A stretch of 64,000 nt of DNA from contig NZ_CP109055.1 of NCBI RefSeq assembly GCF_035975855.1, positions 6,324,001 to 6,388,000 on the forward strand. The letters run 5' to 3'. Below, piece by piece: positions 36,680 to 45,033 of the stretch. The stretch is from Streptomyces sp. NBC_01304. GTDB lineage: Bacteria > Actinomycetota > Actinomycetes > Streptomycetales > Streptomycetaceae. Positions within the stretch are counted from its first letter, which is position 1. Each line of letters begins with the position of its first letter. The position numbers and the translations under genes are program-made. The notes beneath the pieces were generated by a model that did not search any database, was not told the origin of the DNA, and worked only from the letters and a program-made list of their open reading frames with translations.

Positions 36680-37963
36680 TCAGACGCGGCTGACCAGCAC
36701 CCGGTACGTCCCGTCCAGCGCCGCCGACGCCACCTTGATCTGAACCCCCGCGTCCTCGTCGACGAAGGTCTCGCCGGGAGCGTACGGCGCGTCCGAGAGC
36801 TCGGCGTGGACGTTGGGGCGGCGGGTGCAGCCTCCGCTGTCGCGGCGTGAGTCGGAGACGGTGACCGGGCCGTGGCCGGTGTCCACGTCCGCGTCGACGC
36901 GGTAGATGAGGACGCCGGGCTTGCAGACCGACTCGTCGTTGCCGCCGCGGGTGCGCAGCTCGATCGCGTACCCGGTCTCGTCGCTGAGCGGTACGAAGGC
37001 GACCTTGGGGCCGCCGGTCGCGCCGAGCGGGGTCAGGACGTGCTCGGTGGTGCCGGGGTTGGCGGCGCAGCTGATCTGGTTGTCGTCGAGCCAGCCCAGC
37101 TTCCACTTGTGCCAGCCGAGCAGGTCGTTGTTGGCGCCCCAGTCCTCGCTCATGATGTCCCAGTGCCCGACGGCCCCGCCGCCGTCCGAGGTGTAGAGGT
37201 CGGGCAGGCCGAAGACGTGGCCGTTCTCGTGGGGGAGCACGCGGTAGCCGGTCTCGGCGTACGAGCCCGAGCCGTCGTCCTGGCGGCTGTAGACGAAGGA
37301 CGCGTTGGCGACCGGGACGCCGTCGGCGACCGGTGCCTCGTGGTTGCCCGCGAAGGTCACGGAGAGGACCGTGTCGAGCGCGGACGGGCCCGCGTTCGGG
37401 GTGACCAGGATGTTCACCAGGTCGTAGGCGCGGAAGTCCACCTTGGGGTCGGCGGCCTGCACGATGTCCTCGACCAGCTGGCGATAGCCCGGGTCGAAGG
37501 GAGCCCCGCGCTCTATCCCGTACGCGGAGAACGCCTGCGGCATCCGCAGCCAGTCCTTGATCGGGGCATCGGGGCGATAGGTGAGACGGCCGTAGGAGGC
37601 GGTGCGGAACCAGTCCTGGGTCTGCGGGAAGAACTCCGCGAGGCGCCCGGTGGCGGGGCCCTCGCCGGGCGCGTCCGGGAAGTCGACCATCAGGTTCAGG
37701 GCGCGGATCTCGCCGGTGGAGCGGGCGTAGCCGGGCGAGGTGGGCACGCCCTCGGACATCTGGACGCCGAGCGTGCCGCTGATCATGCAGGGGCCGAGGG
37801 CCGTGGAGCGGGCCATCGCGATGGATCCGGCCGCGGTCCCGGGGCCGTGGTCCACGAGCTGTCCGGTGCTGGCCGTCGCGGTCGCAGAGAGCACGAGGGC
37901 CGCCACCGCGGCAAGCAGCGCGCTGCGTCGGGGGCTGCGTATCCAGCGCCTTGCCAGCTGCAT
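36680..37963 (-). CDS. Secreted M6-family zinc metalloprotease
   Basis: 427 residues from ATG 37963 (GGAAGG upstream). The signal peptide is RRSALLAAVAALVLSATATAS. The M6/immune-inhibitor-A-like domain shows IRALNLMVDFPDAPGEG, then FFPQTQDWFRTASYGRLTY, the zinc motif HENGH (HExxH) in LPHENGHVFGLPDLYT, and the downstream HWDIMSEDWG Met-turn region. A C-terminal beta domain follows. It is an extracellular protease, monocistronic, divergent from the TetR gene. Confidence 0.93.
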   Translation of the reverse strand: MQLARRWIRSPRRSALLAAVAALVLSATATASTGQLVDHGPGTAAGSIAMARSTALGPCMISGTLGVQMSEGVPTSPGYARSTGEIRALNLMVDFPDAPGEGPATGRLAEFFPQTQDWFRTASYGRLTYRPDAPIKDWLRMPQAFSAYGIERGAPFDPGYRQLVEDIVQAADPKVDFRAYDLVNILVTPNAGPSALDTVLSVTFAGNHEAPVADGVPVANASFVYSRQDDGSGSYAETGYRVLPHENGHVFGLPDLYTSDGGGAVGHWDIMSEDWGANNDLLGWHKWKLGWLDDNQISCAANPGTTEHVLTPLGATGGPKVAFVPLSDETGYAIELRTRGGNDESVCKPGVLIYRVDADVDTGHGPVTVSDSRRDSGGCTRRPNVHAELSDAPYAPGETFVDEDAGVQIKVASAALDGTYRVLVSRV

Positions 37964-38123
37964 CGAGGGGCCTTCCGGTCGGGTCCACCGCGCCCGAAGG
38001 GGGCGAGGGCGACGGTTCGCGGCGGGCGGCCGAGCAGGCGGCGCCCTTGACGTCACCCTGTGCCGGGGTGTGCGCAGGCGCTCGCTGAGTGCGACCGAAC
38101 GTGGGTATTTCGACCTGCAGGCG

Positions 38124-38139
38124 TGTGACTCAGTTCACA
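38124..38139. promoter_or_regulatory. Crp/Rex-like palindrome
   Basis: TGTGACTCAGTTCACA fits TGTGA-N6-TCACA exactly and differs from a Streptomyces Rex-type site at two positions. It lies about 160 bp upstream of the protease start and 125 bp upstream of the TetR start. Which protein binds it is inference. Confidence 0.4.
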
Positions 38140-38156
38140 TGGATGTGTGAAATAAC

Positions 38157-38213
38157 CGGGGACCCTCTCCCCGTTTGCATGGGTGTCCTCACGAAACGGG
38201 GACTGATTCCCCG
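38157..38213. promoter_or_regulatory. Tandem TetR operators (inferred)
   Basis: Two identical 17-bp palindromes CGGGGA-N5-TCCCCG at 38157-38173 and 38197-38213, centre spacing 40 bp (about four helical turns), 50 bp before the TetR start codon. The outer flanks CCGTTT and AAACGG add symmetry between them. This is a typical autoregulatory arrangement. Confidence 0.65.
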
Positions 38214-38263
38214 CCTAGTGGCGGATGGATCACCGCATACGTAGACGAACGAGGAGCGCCGCC

Positions 38264-38908
38264 GTGGACACCGCCACCAAGCCGAAGCGCGTCCCCCGCC
38301 CGCGGGCGGACGCCCTGCGCAACCGCGAGCGGATCGTCACCGCGGCACGCGAGATGTTCGTCGAGTTCGGCCCCGAGGTCCCGCTGGACGAGATCGCCCG
38401 CCGGGCCGGGATCGGCAACGCCACGCTCTACCGGCACTTTCCGGACCGTCCGGGCCTCATCCACGAGGTGGTCTGCTCGGTGATGGACCGCACCTCGGCC
38501 GAGGCCGAGCGGGCCATGGCCGAGGAGGCCGACGCCTTCCAGGCGCTGCGCCGCTTCGTGCACGCCGCGGCGGACGAGCGGATCGGCGCGCTGTGCCCGA
38601 TGCTCTCCGGCGCCTTCGACCGGGACCACTCGGATCTGCACGACGCGCGGGACCGGCTGGAGGAGCTCGTCGTACAGCTCATGGAACGGGCCCGTGCGGC
38701 AGGCCAGTTGCGCGGCGACGTGGCCGCCGGTGACCTCCTCGTCGGTCTCTCCCAGCTCACCCGTCCGCTGCCCGGCAGCGGGTGTGTGGACTTCGACCAG
38801 TTCGTGCACCGCCATCTGCAGCTGTTCCTGGACGGCCTGATGGCACCCGCGCGATCCGAACTCCCGGGCTCCGCCGCGACGTTGGAGGATCTCCGGACCA
38901 CCGAGTGA
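38264..38908 (+). CDS. TetR family transcriptional repressor
   Basis: 214 residues from GTG 38264 (GAGGAG upstream). The HTH is NRERIVTAAREMFVEFGPEVPLDEIARRAGIGNATLYRHFPDR (residues about 20-65), followed by a helical ligand domain. It is 167 bp upstream of a DHA2-type drug exporter on the same strand, the classic repressor-pump pair. The paired palindromes upstream suggest autoregulation. Confidence 0.95.
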   Translation: MDTATKPKRVPRPRADALRNRERIVTAAREMFVEFGPEVPLDEIARRAGIGNATLYRHFPDRPGLIHEVVCSVMDRTSAEAERAMAEEADAFQALRRFVHAAADERIGALCPMLSGAFDRDHSDLHDARDRLEELVVQLMERARAAGQLRGDVAAGDLLVGLSQLTRPLPGSGCVDFDQFVHRHLQLFLDGLMAPARSELPGSAATLEDLRTTE

Positions 38909-38921
38909 TCCTCGGCACTTC

Positions 38922-38969
38922 CTGCAGCAATCCCTGCAGCAATCCCTGCAGCAATCCCTGCAGCAATCC
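38922..38969. repeat. 12-bp tandem repeat between TetR and MFS genes
   Basis: Four perfect copies of CTGCAGCAATCC beginning 13 bp after the TetR stop. Confidence 0.93.
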
Positions 38970-39075
38970 CGATTAATCCGTTTGACCTCGACCGGGCTTG
39001 AGGTCGCAGGCTTACACCACACGCTTCCCGTTACCGCATTCATTCAGTTCCAAGAGTCCCGAGGTGGGTACCCCC

Positions 39076-40629
39076 ATGCCTGAAACAGGCCTGAAAGCCA
39101 GTCCGCACACCGCAGTTCCCGATCCGAAGCGCTGGAAGGCGCTCGTCTTCATAGCCCTGGCCCAGCTGATGGTCGTGCTCGACGCGACCATCGTGAACAT
39201 CGCGCTGCCCTCCGCCCAGGTGGACCTGGGCATCTCGGACGGCAACCGCCAGTGGGTCATCACCGCTTACGCCCTGGCCTTCGGTGGCCTGCTGCTCTTC
39301 GGTGGCCGCATCGCCGACCTGTGGGGGCGCAAGCGCGCCTTCCTCGTCGGTCTGGTCGGCTTCGCCGTCGCCTCCGTGCTCGGTGGCGCGGCCAACGGCG
39401 AGGCCATGATGCTCGGCGCCCGCGCCCTGCAGGGCGTGTTCGGCGCGCTGCTCGCGCCGGCCGCGCTGTCGCTGCTCGCGGTGATGTTCACCGACGGCAA
39501 GGAGCGCGCCAAGGCGTTCGGCATCTACGGTGCGATCGCCGGTGGTGGTGGCGCCGTGGGCTTCATCCTCGGCGGTCTGCTCACCGAGTACATGAACTGG
39601 CGCTGGACGTTCTTCGTCAACGTTCCGTTCGCGATCGTCGCCGCCGCGGGTGCGTACTTCGTCATCCGTGAGCCCGCCGAGGGCCGCAACCGCTCGCCGC
39701 TCGACATCCCCGGCGTGCTCCTGTCCACCCTGGGCCTGGTCGCCCTGGTGTACGGCTTCACCCGCGCCGAGTCGGCCGGCTGGTCCGACGCGCTGACGGT
39801 CGGCATGTTCGTCGCCTCCGCGGTGCTGCTCGCGGCGTTCCTCGTCACCGAGTCCAAGGTCAAGGCCCCGCTGCTGCCGCTGCGCGTCCTGACCGAGCGC
39901 AACCGTGGCGGCGTCTACCTGTCGCTGGGTCTGGCCGTCATCGCGATGTTCGGCACGTTCCTGTTCCTCACCTACTACCTGCAGATCGTGCAGGGCTACT
40001 CGCCGGTGAAGACCGGCTTCGCGTTCCTGCCGATGATCGTGGGCATGATCACGGGCTCCACGCAGATCGGTGCCCGTCTGATGACCCGGGTCGCGCCGCG
40101 CCTGCTGATGGGGCCGGGCTTCCTGGTCGCCGCGCTCGGCATGCTGCTCCTCACCCAGATGGAGATCGGCTCCTCGTACACCACGCTGGTCCTGCCGGCG
40201 CTGCTGCTGCTCGGTCTCGGCATGGGTACGGCGTTCATGCCCGCCATGTCCCTTGCCACGCACGGTGTCGAGCCGCGTGACGCCGGTGTCGCCTCCGCGA
40301 TGGTCAACACCTCGCAGCAGGTCGGCGGCGCGATCGGCACGGCCCTGCTGAACACCATCGCCGCCTCCGCCACCACGGCCTACGTGGCCGCGCACGCGGC
40401 GGGCGCGAACACCGCGGCCGCCAAGCAGCTCCTGGCGGCGCAGGCGCAGGTGGACGGTTACGCCACGGCCACCTGGTGGGCGGTCGGCATCCTGGTGATC
40501 TCCGCGATCATCGCGGTGACCTTCATCAACACCGGTGCGCCGGGCACCTCCACGCCCGTCGCCTCCGGCGGCGGCGAGGGTGCCGGGTCGGTCGAGGACG
40601 AGGTGAAGATCCCGGTGGTGGCCCACTGA
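39076..40629 (+). CDS. MFS drug exporter, DHA2 (14-helix) family
   Basis: 517 residues from ATG 39076; an in-frame ATG at 38998 has no ribosome site. It has DHA2 features: LDATIVNIALPSAQVDL in helix 1 (motif D1), motif A GGRIADLWGRKR, motif C-like GAIAGGGGAVGFILGG and 14 predicted helices. It is a proton-driven multidrug or metabolite exporter, probably controlled by the upstream TetR protein through the paired operators. Confidence 0.95.
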   Translation: MPETGLKASPHTAVPDPKRWKALVFIALAQLMVVLDATIVNIALPSAQVDLGISDGNRQWVITAYALAFGGLLLFGGRIADLWGRKRAFLVGLVGFAVASVLGGAANGEAMMLGARALQGVFGALLAPAALSLLAVMFTDGKERAKAFGIYGAIAGGGGAVGFILGGLLTEYMNWRWTFFVNVPFAIVAAAGAYFVIREPAEGRNRSPLDIPGVLLSTLGLVALVYGFTRAESAGWSDALTVGMFVASAVLLAAFLVTESKVKAPLLPLRVLTERNRGGVYLSLGLAVIAMFGTFLFLTYYLQIVQGYSPVKTGFAFLPMIVGMITGSTQIGARLMTRVAPRLLMGPGFLVAALGMLLLTQMEIGSSYTTLVLPALLLLGLGMGTAFMPAMSLATHGVEPRDAGVASAMVNTSQQVGGAIGTALLNTIAASATTAYVAAHAAGANTAAAKQLLAAQAQVDGYATATWWAVGILVISAIIAVTFINTGAPGTSTPVASGGGEGAGSVEDEVKIPVVAH

Positions 40630-40669
40630 GGCCGCGTAGGGAACGTACGAAAAGCGCGAAGCGTATGAG

Positions 40670-41170
40670 CTAGCGGAGCCAAGGCAGGTCCGCACCCACC
40701 TCGTTCGGCTGCAGTCCCTCGGCGATGATCTTCATGATCTCGCCGAGGGACTGCTGCTGTTCCGGGGTGAGCCGGTCGAACATCGCCTGGCGTACGGCGG
40801 CCACATGGCCCGGCGCCGACCGCTCCAGGACCGCGACTCCCTCGTCCGTGAGGATCGCGTTCTGCCCCCGCTTGTCCGAGGCGCAGTCCTCGCGCCGTAC
40901 CCAGCCGTGCTGCTCCAGGCGGGCCACGGCGTGCGAGAGCCGGGACCGGGTGATCTTGACGTTGCGGGCCAGCTCGGTCATCCGCAGCCGGCGGCGCGGG
41001 GCCTGGGAGAGCTGGACGAGGAGCCCGTAGTAGATGTGCGGCATCTTCGCGTCGCGCTGGAGCTGTCTGTCCAGGTGGTCCTCGAGCAGCGTGGTGGCGT
41101 GCAGATAGGCGCGCCAGGTGCGCTGTTCCTCGTCGCTGAGCCAGCGCGGCTCCTCGTTGTGCGTCGTCAT
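40670..41170 (-). CDS. MarR family transcriptional regulator
   Basis: 166 residues from ATG 41170. A winged helix (IYYGLLVQLSQAPRRRLRMTELARNVKITRSRLSHAVARLEQHGWVRRE, then DKRGQNAILTDEG wing) and dimerisation helices at both ends. It is divergent from the dioxygenase gene with repeated AAGTTGTAC elements between them, so it is the likely local repressor. Confidence 0.95.
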   Translation of the reverse strand: MTTHNEEPRWLSDEEQRTWRAYLHATTLLEDHLDRQLQRDAKMPHIYYGLLVQLSQAPRRRLRMTELARNVKITRSRLSHAVARLEQHGWVRREDCASDKRGQNAILTDEGVAVLERSAPGHVAAVRQAMFDRLTPEQQQSLGEIMKIIAEGLQPNEVGADLPWLR

Positions 41171-41198
41171 GACTCCACTGTACGGAGCCTGTCCTTGA

Positions 41199-41247
41199 AA
41201 GTTGTACAAAAGCGGACTACCCTCGAAGTTGTACTTTAGAGTTCAAG
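41199..41247. promoter_or_regulatory. Candidate MarR operator pair
   Basis: AAGTTGTAC occurs at 41199-41207 and again at 41226-41234, embedded in CTTGAA (41194-41199) and TTCAAG (41242-41247) inverted ends, between the divergent MarR and dioxygenase starts. Inference from position and repetition. Confidence 0.5.
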
Positions 41248-41273
41248 CAAAACTGAGCAAGCTGGAGGCCGGG

Positions 41274-42062
41274 ATGACCACCCCCACCGCACCCGAGCGC
41301 ATGCCCGCCCTCTACCTCAGCCACGGCGCCCCGCCCCTCGCCGACGACGCACTCTGGCCGGACCAGCTCGCCGCCTGGTCCGCCGAGCTGCCGCGGCCGA
41401 AGGCGATCCTGATGGTCTCCGCGCACTGGGAGGAGGCCCCGCTCGCCCTCGGCGCGACCGAGACCGTGCCGCTCGTGTACGACTTCTGGGGCTTCCCCGA
41501 GCACTACTACCAGGTGACGTACGCCGCCCCCGGGGCCCCCGAACTCGCCGCATCCGTACGTAAGTTGCTGCGCACCCCGGGCACGCCCGTGCAGGACATC
41601 CCGGACCGGGGGCTCGACCACGGCGCGTACGTCCCGCTCGTCGAGATGTACCCCGGCGCCGACATCCCGGTCCTGCAGATCTCCCTGCCCACCCTCGACC
41701 CGCGCCGCCTGATGGACATCGGACGCAAGCTGGCGCCGCTGCGCGACGAGGGCGTGCTGATCGTCGGCAGTGGCTTCTTCACGCACAACCTGGCGGCGCT
41801 GCGGCAGGGCGGCATCCCCGGCTGGTCGGCCGAGTTCGACGCGTGGGGGCGCGAGGCGCTCGCGGCGGGCGACGTGGACGGGCTGCTCGATTTCACGCAC
41901 AAGTCGCCCGCGGGGCAGCTGGCGCACCCGCGAACCGAGCACTTCGCGCCGCTGTTCGTGACCCTCGGGGCGGCGGACGCGGTGGGGGAACTGGGCGCGC
42001 AGCGGTCCGTCATCGAAGGGTTCTGGATGGGGCTCGCGAAGCGCTCGGTGCAGTTCGGGTGA
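41274..42062 (+). CDS. Class III extradiol (DODA-type) dioxygenase
   Basis: 262 residues from ATG 41274, GGAGG upstream. Metal and active-site features of 4,5-DOPA-dioxygenase-like (LigB-fold) proteins: LYLSHGAPPL, VSAHWEEAP, DFWGFPEHYYQVTY, GLDHGAYVPLVEMYP and VGSGFFTHNL. It would open an aromatic ring, or act as a YgiD-type iron/zinc enzyme, on an unknown catechol. The stop codon lies inside a 14-bp tandem repeat. It is regulated, by inference, by the adjacent MarR. Confidence 0.92.
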   Translation: MTTPTAPERMPALYLSHGAPPLADDALWPDQLAAWSAELPRPKAILMVSAHWEEAPLALGATETVPLVYDFWGFPEHYYQVTYAAPGAPELAASVRKLLRTPGTPVQDIPDRGLDHGAYVPLVEMYPGADIPVLQISLPTLDPRRLMDIGRKLAPLRDEGVLIVGSGFFTHNLAALRQGGIPGWSAEFDAWGREALAAGDVDGLLDFTHKSPAGQLAHPRTEHFAPLFVTLGAADAVGELGAQRSVIEGFWMGLAKRSVQFG

Positions 42063-42118
42063 TGCAGTTCGGGTGATGCGGTTCGGGTGATGCGGTTCGG
42101 TGATGCGGTTCGGGTGAC
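42050..42118. repeat. 14-bp tandem repeat spanning the dioxygenase stop codon
   Basis: Five units of GC(A/G)GTTCGGGTGA(T/C), one of them 13 bp. The TGA in the first unit terminates the gene. Confidence 0.92.
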
Positions 42119-42120
42119 GC

Positions 42121-42654
42121 CTAGACGGTCCCCGGCTCCAGGGCCTTCTCGTACCAGGCGACGTCCCAGTACTCGCCGAACTTCCTGCCGACTTCCCCGT
42201 ACGTCCCCACGTGCTGGAAGCCGAACCGCTGGTGCAGCCGCACCGACGCCTCGTTCGGCACCGTGATGCCCGCGTACGCGCGATGCACGTCCTCGTCGGC
42301 CAGGGCCTCGAAGAGACGCTTGTAGAGGAGGGTGCCGATGCCGCGCCCGCCCGCGTCGGGGGAGAGGTAGACCGAGACCTCCACTGAGGTCTCGTACGCC
42401 GCCTTCGGCCGGAACGCGCTACTGGTTGCGTAACCCAAAATGCGGGAACCCGGTACTTCCTGGGCAACCAGGAGGCGGTGCCGACCGTCTTCAGGGTGGG
42501 AGAGCAGCCAGGGCAGGCGCTCCTGCGGGGTGTATTCGGCCGTGTCGAATGTGATGGCCGTCTCACGCACGTAGTGGTTGTAGAGGTCCGTGAGGGGCCC
42601 GATGTCCCCCTCGACACCTGGCCTGACCTGCACCTCTGTGGATCCTGTAAGCAC
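42121..42654 (-). CDS. GNAT family N-acetyltransferase
   Basis: 177 residues from GTG 42654, with GGGAGG upstream. It has the phosphinothricin/MnaT-like pattern: VRPGVEGDIGPLTDLYNHYV, TAEYTPQERLPWLLSH, ILGYATSSAFRPKAAYETSVEVSVYLSPDAGGRGIGTLLYKRLF (acetyl-CoA loop GGRGIG) and NEASVRLHQRFGFQHVGTYGEVGRKFGEYWDVAWYEK. It acetylates an amino-acid-like amine; relatives confer phosphinothricin resistance or detoxify methionine sulfoximine. Confidence 0.95.
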   Translation of the reverse strand: MLTGSTEVQVRPGVEGDIGPLTDLYNHYVRETAITFDTAEYTPQERLPWLLSHPEDGRHRLLVAQEVPGSRILGYATSSAFRPKAAYETSVEVSVYLSPDAGGRGIGTLLYKRLFEALADEDVHRAYAGITVPNEASVRLHQRFGFQHVGTYGEVGRKFGEYWDVAWYEKALEPGTV

Positions 42655-42715
42655 CTTGCCTCCCTCCGTGGGCGGCACAGGGTACTGCAAGATCTGGAAA
42701 ATTGTTGAGCGGCTT

Positions 42716-42742
42716 GGGAATTCTGTCCTGATTCCAGTCGTT
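42716..42742 (+). promoter_or_regulatory. SigR-type promoter of hrdD
   Basis: GGGAAT, exactly 18 bp, then GTT: this is the published consensus for the thiol-stress sigma factor SigR. The hrdD start codon is about 87 bp downstream. hrdD is a known SigR target in S. coelicolor. Confidence 0.8.
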
Positions 42743-42828
42743 GTTTCCATCGGATGCAGCACACAGGGGCGTGTGCCGTTTCCCACAAAGGCCCGCTGAC
42801 CAGCACCATTCATCGCAAGGGAGCACGC

Positions 42829-43839
42829 ATGGCAACCCGTGCCGTCGCCCGTCGTAAGTCCGCCTCCGGCGGGACCAGCGACGCGGCACGCAGTGTTCGC
42901 GTCGGAACCGGCGAGATCGCCGACCGCGACCTGGTCGGCATGTATCTGGACGAGATAGCCCGCACGCCGCTGCTCGACGCGGCCCGTGAGGTCGAGCTCT
43001 CGCAGATCATCGAGGCGGGGGTGTACGCGGAGAAGATCCTGGCCGGCGAGGTCGAGGAGAAGAGCAAGGCCGCCGCCGGTGCCTCCCGTGAGGAGCTGGA
43101 GGCGCTCATCGCCGACAGCGACCGGGCCAAGGACATCTTCATCCGCTCCAACCTCCGTCTGGTCGTCGCGGTCGCCCGCCGCTACCCGCGCAGCGGCCTG
43201 CCGCTCCTGGACCTGATCCAGGAGGGGAACGCCGGCCTGGTGCGCGCGGTGGAGAAGTTCGACTACCGCAAGGGCTTCAAGTTCTCCACGTACGCGACGT
43301 GGTGGATCCGTCAGGCCATCACCCGCTCCATAGCCGACCAGTCCCGCACCATCCGCCTCCCCGTCCACCTGGTCGAGGAGCTCGGCCGGATCCGCCGGGT
43401 GCAGCGCGAGTTCAACCGCGAGCACGGCCGCGACCCGGAGCACGCGGAGATCGCCGCCGAACTGGACACCAAGCCGGAGCGCGTCGGCGACGTGCTCGAC
43501 TGGGCCCGTGACCCGGTCTCGCTGAACATGGCGGTGGACGACGAGGGCGACACCCAGTTCGGCGACCTCCTCGAGGACACCTCCGCGATCTCGCCCGAGC
43601 AGTCCGTGCTCACGCTCCTTCGGAGTGAGGAGCTGGACGATCTGATCGGGCGGCTCGATCAGCGCACGGCGTCGATCATAAAGATGCGGTACGGCATCGT
43701 GGACGGCCGGGAGCGGACGCTGACCGAGGTCGGCAAGGAGCACGGGCTGACGCGTGAGCGGATTCGGCAGATCGAGAAGCATGCGCTTCTTGAGCTGAAG
43801 CGGCTGGCTCGCGACACCGGCTTTGATGCTGCGGCATAG
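42829..43839 (+). CDS. hrdD: RNA polymerase sigma factor HrdD (group 2 sigma-70)
   Basis: 336 residues from ATG 42829 (AAGGGAG). Regions 1.2-4.2 are complete: EIADRDLVGMYLDEIARTPLL, NLRLVVAVARRYPRSGLPLLDLIQEGN, KGFKFSTYATWWIRQAITR, QRTASIIKMRYGIVDGRERTLTEVG and the region 4.2 HTH REHGLTRERIRQIE-like. The MATRAVARRKSASGG N-terminus and overall sequence match S. coelicolor HrdD. It is non-essential and driven by stress promoters; the SigR-type site upstream fits this. Confidence 0.96.
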   Translation: MATRAVARRKSASGGTSDAARSVRVGTGEIADRDLVGMYLDEIARTPLLDAAREVELSQIIEAGVYAEKILAGEVEEKSKAAAGASREELEALIADSDRAKDIFIRSNLRLVVAVARRYPRSGLPLLDLIQEGNAGLVRAVEKFDYRKGFKFSTYATWWIRQAITRSIADQSRTIRLPVHLVEELGRIRRVQREFNREHGRDPEHAEIAAELDTKPERVGDVLDWARDPVSLNMAVDDEGDTQFGDLLEDTSAISPEQSVLTLLRSEELDDLIGRLDQRTASIIKMRYGIVDGRERTLTEVGKEHGLTRERIRQIEKHALLELKRLARDTGFDAAA

Positions 43840-43878
43840 CTCCGAAAAGGCTGGGCTCTGCCCCGCCGCCCCATAGAC

Positions 43879-43917
43879 CGAGCCCCGGCGCCCACCCCCC
43901 CCTGGCGCCGGGGCTCG
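43879..43917. terminator. Terminator after hrdD
   Basis: 14-bp perfect arms (CGAGCCCCGGCGCC and its complement) around an 11-nt C-rich loop. Confidence 0.88.
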
Positions 43918-43974
43918 CTTCGTTTCGTCGGGCCCCACTTCTGTCGAGCACACGGGGCTCCGCCCCGGGCCCCG

Positions 43975-43997
43975 CTCCTCAAACGCCGGAGGGGCTG
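43975..43997 (-). repeat. Dispersed intergenic repeat, copy 3 (inverted)
   Basis: TCCTCAAACGCCGGA, the complement of the TCCGGCGTTTGAGGA core, with two differences in the flanks. The stop codon of the WYL gene falls inside it. Confidence 0.8.
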
Positions 43998-44980
43998 ATT
44001 TTGGGTGAGCTGGAATTGACCATTCGGGTACCCAAATCCCGGATGTACCCCGCCAGTTCAGCCGGACCGTGAACGGTGAACTCCGCGTCCACCAGCGCCA
44101 GCCGCATGGCGAGCCACACCACCGAGTCCGTCGCCGTCACCCGCAACCGGCACGCGTCCTCGCCCTCGGCCACCGGCGTCCCCAGATGTCCCGGCAGCCG
44201 TGCCGCGACGTACTCGGCGGAAGCCGCGAAGGACACGTCGAGCGCGAACGACGGGGTGTTGCGCCACACCGTGCGCCGCATGAACTCCGCCGCGTCCCCC
44301 TCCGGCAGCTCCCGCTGGGTGAAGCGGGCGCCGGTCGCGAAGGGGTCCGTGATCCGGTCGACCCGGAAGGTGCGCCAGTCCTCGCGCTCCAGGTCGTACG
44401 CGACGAGGTACCAGCGCCGTCCCGTCGAGACGAGGCGGTACGGCTCGACCTGGCGCCGCGACTCGATGCCGTCCTTCGCCCGGTAGCCGAAGCGGAGCTT
44501 CTCGTGACCGGTCGCCGTCGAGGCCAGGACCGTCAGGGTCTCGGGCGCGATCGTCGCCCCGTCCGCGCCCCCGAAGACCAGCGGGCTCGTCGCCGCCTGG
44601 AGGGTGGAGACCCGGTGCCGCAGGCGCGAGGGCAGGACCTGTTCGAGCTTGGCGAGGGCGCGCACCGACGCCTCCTCCACACCCTCGACGGCATGCCCCG
44701 CCCCGGCCCTGAGGCCGACCGCGATGGCCACCGCCTCCTCGTCGTCCAGGACCAGGGGCGGCATCGCCTTGCCCGCGACCAGGCGATAGCCTCCGTCGGC
44801 ACCCATCGTCGCCTGCACCGGATAGCCGAGGTCCCGCAGCCGGTCGACGTCCCGGCGCACGGTCCGCCGGGAGACGCTCAGGCGGTCCGCGAGTTCACCG
44901 CCCGGCCATTCGCGCGGTGTCTGCAGGAGTGAGAGGAGCTGCAGCAGTCGTGCTGGAGTATCCGTCGTCATGCATTTCAT
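43979..44980 (-). CDS. YafY-type WYL-domain transcriptional regulator
   Basis: 333 residues. HTH_11 at the N-terminus (ARLLQLLSLLQTPREWPGGELADRLSVSRRTVRRDVDRLRDLGY), then a WYL domain (RQVEPYRLVSTGRRWYLVAYDLEREDWRTFRVDRI) and a WCX-type C-terminal extension. Such proteins bind nucleotide or nucleic-acid ligands and regulate neighbouring genes. It is divergent from the MFS exporter at 45034, the likely target. The ATG at 44980, or 44971 giving MTTDTPARLL, is possible. The C-terminal tail (NSSSPKISPSGV) is encoded by the dispersed repeat. Confidence 0.93.
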   Translation of the reverse strand: MKCMTTDTPARLLQLLSLLQTPREWPGGELADRLSVSRRTVRRDVDRLRDLGYPVQATMGADGGYRLVAGKAMPPLVLDDEEAVAIAVGLRAGAGHAVEGVEEASVRALAKLEQVLPSRLRHRVSTLQAATSPLVFGGADGATIAPETLTVLASTATGHEKLRFGYRAKDGIESRRQVEPYRLVSTGRRWYLVAYDLEREDWRTFRVDRITDPFATGARFTQRELPEGDAAEFMRRTVWRNTPSFALDVSFAASAEYVAARLPGHLGTPVAEGEDACRLRVTATDSVVWLAMRLALVDAEFTVHGPAELAGYIRDLGTRMVNSSSPKISPSGV

Positions 44981-45033
44981 GATGAGCCCTAATTAGGACG
45001 CACCCTGACCTACATGGGGTCTAAGTTCTACGC

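Larger units (their letters stand above)
37964..38263. other. Divergent regulatory region with paired palindromes
   Basis: 300 bp between the protease and TetR genes. It contains a TGTGA-N6-TCACA site (38124-38139) and two copies of CGGGGA-N5-TCCCCG whose centres are 40 bp apart (38157-38173 and 38197-38213). These are reported separately. Confidence 0.7.

Noticed and set aside
38922..38969. Tandem repeats considered as CRISPR
   Set aside because: Units are contiguous with no spacers, and no cas genes are present. The same applies to the other arrays in the window.
42121..43953. 610-codon minus-strand frame covering hrdD and the GNAT gene
   Set aside because: Only the last 177 codons match the acetyltransferase family. 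The rest is antisense to hrdD.
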